From WS-11 sp964405235 (GTDB taxonomy: Bacteria > Eisenbacteria > RBG-16-71-46): a DNA stretch of 19,002 bases. The position numbers and the translations under genes are program-made. This document shows, in pieces, positions 14,647 through 19,002 of this stretch. The notes under the pieces are model-generated. The model was not told the DNA's origin. It did no database searches and saw only the letters and a program-made list of their open reading frames with translations. The first letter of the stretch is position 1; each line of letters starts with the position of its first letter. Where the stretch lies: assembly GCA_964405235.1 (NCBI GenBank), contig CAYONG010000027.1:1-19002 (forward strand), written 5' to 3'.

Positions 14647-14904
14647 ATGACCGCACGGCAGCCCAACAACCCCCTGCATGGGATCACCCTCGAGGCGATG
14701 CTGCGGCAGATGATCGAACGCTTTGGTTGGGAGGGCCTGGCGAGGGACATCCCGATCAACTGCTTCCTCGTCGATCCCAGCATGACTTCGGCGCTCAAGT
14801 ACCTGCGCAAGGCGCCGCGCGCGCGCAAGAAGGTCGAAGAGATCTACGCGCGCTTCGTAGCGGGCGGACGGACTGAGCGAGGGGGGCGGGCTCAGCCGCG
14901 CTGA
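14647..14904 (+). CDS. VF530 family (DUF2132) small protein
   Basis: 85 aa from the ATG at 14647, which has GGAG close upstream. The family pattern is clear along nearly the whole length: NNPLHGITLEAML near the N-terminus, then FGWEGLARDIPINCFLVDPSMTSALKYLRKAPRARKKVEEIY. VF530 proteins are small helical proteins, named after a Vibrio fischeri member and proposed to bind DNA; their role is not established. A GTG at 14596 would add 17 residues without family similarity. The last 13 bases overlap the 3' end of the DEAD-box helicase gene on the other strand. Confidence 0.9.
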   Translation: MTARQPNNPLHGITLEAMLRQMIERFGWEGLARDIPINCFLVDPSMTSALKYLRKAPRARKKVEEIYARFVAGGRTERGGRAQPR

Positions 14905-16043
14905 TTCGACTCGTCCACGGAGATTACCCGACCTTCGCGCAAGCGTACGCGACGCATGACGATGCCCAGTTCGCTCTCGAAGCGGCGGACCAGCCGGGCC
15001 TCGTCCGCAGTCATCAGGGTGACCGCCTGCCCCTTCGCGCCCGCGCGGGCGGTGCGGCCCACGCGATGCAGATACGCCTTGCTCTGTGTCGGCACGTCCA
15101 GATTGATGACGTGCGTGACGCCCTTGATGTCGAGTCCGCGCGCGGCCACATCGGAGGCGACCAGCACGCGAACCTGGGCGCTGCGGAAATCATCCATCGC
15201 CTGCTTGCGATCCCGCTTGTCGAAAGCCGCGTGAAGGTCCGCAACCGGGATCTTGTGATGGGCCAGGTGCGCCGCGACCTTCGCGGCGGTCTCGTTTCGG
15301 TGCGCGAACACCATCGCGCGTTCGGGCCGGAGCGCGTGCAGGAGTTGTCGCAGCACCGCCGGCTTGTCGCGCCCCTCGCAGACAAGATAGAGATGCTCGA
15401 TGTTCTCGTTCACCGGCGCGGCACCGACTTGCAACATGATCAGTTCAGGCGCGAGCGCTGCGATGGCTTTGGCGCTCTCCGGCTGTTCCGTCGCCGACGC
15501 AAAGACCAGCTGCCGCCCGCGCGGCATGGCCTGGATGATCGCTCGGATGCCCGGCAGGCTCTCCTCGATCAGCAGCCGGTCGGCCTCGTCGATCACGACG
15601 CTCCTGACGGATTGTGCCTTCAGCTTGCCCATGCTCATCAACTCGAGGATACGGCCCGGGGAGCCGACCACGATCTGCGGCCTGGTCTTCAGCTTGTCGA
15701 TCTGCCGAGCCATCGAGGTGCCGCCGATGAGCAGCAGCGTACGAATCGGCCACCCGGCGTGCTGGGCAAGGTCGCAGCACTGCCGTTGGATCTGGATCGC
15801 CAGTTCGTGCGTAGGCGCAACGATCACGACCTGCGTCGCCGCCGCTGTCCCATCGATGCGGCAGAAAATAGGAAGCAGATAGGCAAGGGTCTTGCCCGTG
15901 CCTGTTGCGGCGTTCAGATAGGCATCCTTGCCCGCCAGCAACACGGGGATCGCCGCGACTTGAATGGCCGTGGGTTGAGTGATCTGCTGCTTGGCCAAGG
16001 CCGCGATGAGATCGGAATGTACGAATAGATCAACAAAGGTCAT
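14892..16043 (-). CDS. DEAD-box RNA helicase
   Basis: ATP-dependent RNA helicase core of 383 aa with almost no extension. Motifs in order: Q motif (residues 3-28, QPTAIQ), Walker A ATGTGKT (46-52, Lys51), Ia variant PTHELA (77-82, where PTRELA is usual), GG (107-108), SPGRI (128-132), DEAD (152-155), SAT (184-186), then in domain 2 MVFAHRNETAAKV, ASDVAARGLDI and HRVGRTARAG. The C-terminus stops soon after domain 2, so no RNA-targeting tail such as a DbpA or CsdA domain is present. A role in RNA remodelling or ribosome assembly is likely, but the paralogue (RhlE, RhlB or SrmB type) cannot be decided. It starts 19 bases after the kinase stop and is probably cotranscribed with it. Codon use looks slightly less GC-rich than its neighbours. 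Confidence 0.94.
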   Translation of the reverse strand: MTFVDLFVHSDLIAALAKQQITQPTAIQVAAIPVLLAGKDAYLNAATGTGKTLAYLLPIFCRIDGTAAATQVVIVAPTHELAIQIQRQCCDLAQHAGWPIRTLLLIGGTSMARQIDKLKTRPQIVVGSPGRILELMSMGKLKAQSVRSVVIDEADRLLIEESLPGIRAIIQAMPRGRQLVFASATEQPESAKAIAALAPELIMLQVGAAPVNENIEHLYLVCEGRDKPAVLRQLLHALRPERAMVFAHRNETAAKVAAHLAHHKIPVADLHAAFDKRDRKQAMDDFRSAQVRVLVASDVAARGLDIKGVTHVINLDVPTQSKAYLHRVGRTARAGAKGQAVTLMTADEARLVRRFESELGIVMRRVRLREGRVISVDESNQRG

Positions 16044-16062
16044 GGATGTCCCGGAGCAACCG

Positions 16063-18711
16063 TCATCGCGCCTTCAGTCTCTCCTGCCACGACGTCAGCA
16101 CGCGCAGCGGTGCGGGATTGGGGAGCGGCTCGGTTTCGAGAAGGAGAAAGCGGCGAAGGTCGGGCGAAACACCGACCAGTTGGGTGTTCGGAGGAAGCGT
16201 GCACAGGGTGCGCGGTGCCCCCTGCCGGAACCCGCCTTCGAATTGCACGGGGACGGCGAACATGCGGCGTTTCTGGTCGGTCAGAATCAGCGCACGGCCG
16301 TCGGCGGACCACAGTGCGCCATCGGGCAGCCAGTCCTCATCGAGCGCGACCTGGAATCGCGTGCCGGGTTGCGGCCAGGACAGGATTCGGAGCTGCCGCC
16401 TGCCACTCGCGGCGGTCAGGCATCCCAGCCAGCGGCCATCCGGCGATACCGGGCCGCCATAATCGGATTCCGATGTCCTCTGATAGACCGATGCTTTGGA
16501 AGCACCGCCCACCGGCAGCCTCCAGATGTCGGATCCTCCGGTGGAATCGGTGCAGCTCACCGCCAGAAGCCCGTCCGGAGACCAACCGGTCGTCGAGGCG
16601 AACAGGCCCGGCGCCGCGAACAGGGCTGTGTCCCGAAGGCTCTCGATGGAGTGGACGTGAACCACGTCGTGGCCCGCCTCCACCGAGTAGGCGATGTGCT
16701 TCGAGTCGGGCGACCAGACCAACGAATTGAGCGCTGTGAACTGATTCAAGTTGTCATAGAACGTCAGGCGGTTTGGCGTCGGATGCTCGAGATCCAGCAT
16801 CCAGAGATCTCCGTTATCACCCATCACGACGGCCACGCGACGCTGGTCGGGCGAGAGCGCGAACGCGGTGGGCGTGTCGAGATCCGGCATTCGCGGCGCA
16901 AGGGGGCTGCCGGTCGCGTCATACCAGCGTAACCAGCCCTTCTGGTTCCATTCCGTCTGGTACACCAGCATCCCTCGGCCGCCGGCAGAGAGATTCGGGT
17001 ACCCGGTCTTGTCGGTGCGGCCGCATTCCGCGATCGCGACGGGAGCGCCGACGAGCTTCAGCGCACGGTCGTCGAACCGCTGAGCCATCACGCGCCGCCG
17101 CTCCACGGTCAGGATCCACCCCGGGACGGACTGCACCGCCGCCGTCTCGGTTTCACGGAGCACGCGACCAACTCCCCCGTCAGGGCTCCCGACGCACAGC
17201 CACTTCTTGTCATCCCGTCCCAGAGCCACATAGAGGAAGTGCTTCCCATCGGGTAGCCAGCACGGATATCGGTGTCCCATCTCGCGGCGACCGGCATCGA
17301 GGGTCGTGATGCGCGTCACCTCGCCGCCTGAGGCCGATACCTTGAACACGGTGCCGCTCAAATCGGGAGCGAAAGCAACCACGCCATCACCCGACCAGGA
17401 TCCGCCGCGGGCGATCCCCGCGTCGGCGATCGCCACCGGCGCCGAGCCGTCGAGGCCGATCGTGCGCAGCTTGCCATCGGCGAAGAATCCGATCGCGCGC
17501 CCATCGGGGGACCAGAAGGGCAGCACGGCATTGGTCGTCCCCGGCAGCACGCGGATCTCGCTTCGCTGAAGCGAGCGCAACGCCAGTTGCGTAACACCGG
17601 CCGAGTCGTAGACGACACAAGCCAGTGTGCGCCCGTCGGGTGAGAGGCGCGGGTCCGCGGGGAGCGCGAACTTGTACCCGGCCGGCGGTTCGAGCGTGAA
17701 CTCCACCGATCCGGAGTCGTGGGGGGCAGGGCGCAGGAGCCATCCAGTCGCGAACGCGGCGATGGTCGCGGTCGCCGCGAACACGATCCAAAACGCAGCT
17801 CGCCGTGAGGTTCGCGCCCCCCCGGGCAGTGACGCCTCCGCGCCGCCGCTCCGCGCGATCTCCTCCAACTCGAGACGCACGTCACCGGCGTCGCGCTGGC
17901 GCTCGCGCAGGTCTTTTCGCAAGCAGCGCTTCAGCAGCTCCACGAGGCGAGGGGGCGTGTTTGCCGGCAACTGGTTCCAGTCCGGCTCGCGCTCGAGGAT
18001 GCGCGCCACCAGGTCCGAGACGGTCTCGCCTTCGAACGCCCTCTTGCCCGCGATGCACTCGTACAGCAGGCAGCCCAGCGACCAGATGTCCGAGCGCCGG
18101 TCGACGCTCTTCCCGCGCGCCTGCTCCGGGCTCATGTACGCCGCGGTGCCGAGGATCACGCCCGCCTGGGTCGCCGCGTAGGTCATGGTGGGCGACGCCG
18201 ACAGGTTCGGGTCCGAGCCCGTCGCCGAGGCTGCTCTGCCCTTGGCCAGCCCGAAGTCGAGCACCTTGGCCTCGCCCGATGCTGTGAACATGATGTTCCC
18301 GGGCTTCAGGTCACGGTGCACCACGCCGCGTTCGTGCGCCGCCTCGAGCGCCGCGGCGACCTGACGCCCCAGGTCGAATGTGTCCGCGAGCGGCAGGGGC
18401 CCGCGCGTGAGGCGGTCGGCAAGCGTCCCGCCATCCACCAGTTCGAGCACGAGGTAGCGAGCGCCCCCGACTTCTTCGAGCCCGAGGATGCCGGCGATGT
18501 TCGGGTGCGAGAGCGAGGCCAGCAGCTTCGCTTCGCGCTCGAAGCGCGCGAGGCGTTCGGGATCCTGGGCGAACGCGGTGGGCAACGCCTTGATCGCCAC
18601 GTCGCGTCCCAGCCGCGGGTCGCGTGCGCGATACACCTCCCCCATGCCGCCCGCGCCGAGGGGCGCGACGATCTCGTAAGGGCCGAGACGGGTGCCGGGG
18701 GTGAGCGGCAT
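16063..18711 (-). CDS. Membrane Ser/Thr protein kinase (PknB-type) with extracytoplasmic beta-propeller
   Basis: 882 aa. The kinase domain (about 12-270) is complete: glycine loop LGAGGMGEVY (18-27), VAIK with Lys41, Glu60, HRDLKPGN (Asp134, Asn139), DFG (Asp152) and GTAAYMSPEQARG (188-200). A single hydrophobic span (about 305-326) leads to a C-terminal TolB/PD40-like propeller with repeated SPDG blades (LSPDGRTLA, WSPDGRAIG, LPDGKHFLY, WSPDSKHIAY, WSPDGLLAV, SPDGRWLG and others). The kinase faces the cytoplasm and the propeller the periplasm or outside, suggesting a sensor. Its ATG follows the stop of the preceding propeller gene with no gap (TAG-ATG), so translation is probably coupled. 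The protein ends WQERLKAR, unlike the usual ELYVVEGLK-type end. Ligand and targets unknown. Confidence 0.94.
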   Translation of the reverse strand: MPLTPGTRLGPYEIVAPLGAGGMGEVYRARDPRLGRDVAIKALPTAFAQDPERLARFEREAKLLASLSHPNIAGILGLEEVGGARYLVLELVDGGTLADRLTRGPLPLADTFDLGRQVAAALEAAHERGVVHRDLKPGNIMFTASGEAKVLDFGLAKGRAASATGSDPNLSASPTMTYAATQAGVILGTAAYMSPEQARGKSVDRRSDIWSLGCLLYECIAGKRAFEGETVSDLVARILEREPDWNQLPANTPPRLVELLKRCLRKDLRERQRDAGDVRLELEEIARSGGAEASLPGGARTSRRAAFWIVFAATATIAAFATGWLLRPAPHDSGSVEFTLEPPAGYKFALPADPRLSPDGRTLACVVYDSAGVTQLALRSLQRSEIRVLPGTTNAVLPFWSPDGRAIGFFADGKLRTIGLDGSAPVAIADAGIARGGSWSGDGVVAFAPDLSGTVFKVSASGGEVTRITTLDAGRREMGHRYPCWLPDGKHFLYVALGRDDKKWLCVGSPDGGVGRVLRETETAAVQSVPGWILTVERRRVMAQRFDDRALKLVGAPVAIAECGRTDKTGYPNLSAGGRGMLVYQTEWNQKGWLRWYDATGSPLAPRMPDLDTPTAFALSPDQRRVAVVMGDNGDLWMLDLEHPTPNRLTFYDNLNQFTALNSLVWSPDSKHIAYSVEAGHDVVHVHSIESLRDTALFAAPGLFASTTGWSPDGLLAVSCTDSTGGSDIWRLPVGGASKASVYQRTSESDYGGPVSPDGRWLGCLTAASGRRQLRILSWPQPGTRFQVALDEDWLPDGALWSADGRALILTDQKRRMFAVPVQFEGGFRQGAPRTLCTLPPNTQLVGVSPDLRRFLLLETEPLPNPAPLRVLTSWQERLKAR

Positions 18712-19002
18712 CTACTTCAACCCCTGGATCACATACAGCTCACTGCGCTGGTTGCTATAGCTGTACGCCAGGTGGCCGTCGGGAGAGGCGATGATGCGGC
18801 TTATGCCGGTGACGGCGGCGTGGGCTGGGTGCACGGTCTTCCACGGCTTCCGTGTCCCGGTCGAGACGTTCACGCGGTCCACCTGCATCGCTCCGGGCTC
18901 CGAGGAAGTGACGAACAGCGACCCGCCGTCCGCGGCCCATCCGACCACGCGATCCGTGGTCGAGACCCCGGGAATGGGCTGGTAGGCGCGGCTCGAGAGC
19001 GT
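18712..19002 (-). CDS. C-terminal end of a second propeller (kinase-associated) protein, running off the window
   Basis: 96 codons are open to the window edge, so the gene begins beyond it. The visible protein has blade-like segments (VGWAADGGSLFVTSS, RIIASPDGHLAYSYS) and ends SELYVIQGLK. This ending is close to the C-terminus of many secreted Ser/Thr kinase propellers (AYSYxRxxSELYVVEGLK). It is most likely the propeller of another PknB-type kinase, but the kinase domain is outside the window, so a stand-alone TolB-like protein remains possible. It abuts the next kinase gene stop-to-start, making a tandem pair. Confidence 0.8.
   Translation of the reverse strand, partial: TLSSRAYQPIPGVSTTDRVVGWAADGGSLFVTSSEPGAMQVDRVNVSTGTRKPWKTVHPAHAAVTGISRIIASPDGHLAYSYSNQRSELYVIQGLK

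Noticed and set aside
15066..16028. 320-aa plus-strand frame antisense to the helicase
   Set aside because: Shadow of the helicase gene, which carries all DEAD-box motifs.
1..19002. CRISPR arrays, insertion sequences, integrases or phage genes
   Set aside because: No regularly spaced direct repeats, transposase motifs, terminal inverted repeats or phage structural genes were seen. The only repeats are protein-level Ig and propeller blades.

Overview
The window is GC-rich, densely packed bacterial DNA with the look of an uncultured member of the FCB-like or Candidatus Eisenbacteria-like lineages. That placement is an inference. It rests on two large secreted proteins (a subtilisin and a parallel beta-helix protein) that end in a FlgD/T9SS-type C-terminal Ig-like sorting domain, on secreted propeller-bearing Ser/Thr kinases, and on the high GC. 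No phage, IS element, integrase or CRISPR array was seen.

Layout. 1-2021 (minus): tRNA-Val(GAC), then thrS, then the first six codons of a gene that is probably infC. A good sigma70-type promoter lies in front of the tRNA. 2121-4001 (plus): secreted S8 protease. 4043-6634 (minus): a probable operon of a 153-aa unknown protein, chorismate synthase (aroC) and DAHP synthase, covering the first and last steps of the shikimate pathway. 6813-8135 (plus): a secreted phospholipase-D-superfamily protein resembling animal PLD3/PLD4. 8152-9495 (minus): a fold-type II PLP enzyme. Head to head with it, 9499-9897 (plus) encodes only the C-terminal Fe-S end of a YgfK-type (putative selenate reductase / glutamate-synthase-like) protein. 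Its stop overlaps the start of a DUF4920-like exported OB-fold protein, which is followed by an OB-fold lipoprotein. 10793-11176 is a decayed C-terminal stub of a kinase-associated propeller. 11192-14383 (minus): a 1063-aa secreted beta-helix / Ig-repeat protein. 14647-14904 (plus): a small VF530 (DUF2132) protein. 14892-19002 (minus): a DEAD-box RNA helicase, a complete PknB-type kinase with a TM segment and beta-propeller, and the C-terminal end of a second propeller protein that runs off the window.

How the parts relate. thrS/tRNA/infC and the aro genes are housekeeping blocks. The accessory interest lies between 8.1 and 11.2 kb, where two genes survive only as 3' ends (YgfK and kinase-propeller) around two small envelope OB-fold genes. 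The best leads are the YgfK/PLP head-to-head junction, the C33 in the tRNA-Val anticodon loop, the PLD3/4-like secreted enzyme, and the palindrome inside a candidate aro-operon promoter. I did not find a clear multi-gene defence or biosynthetic system that would count as a wholly new system.
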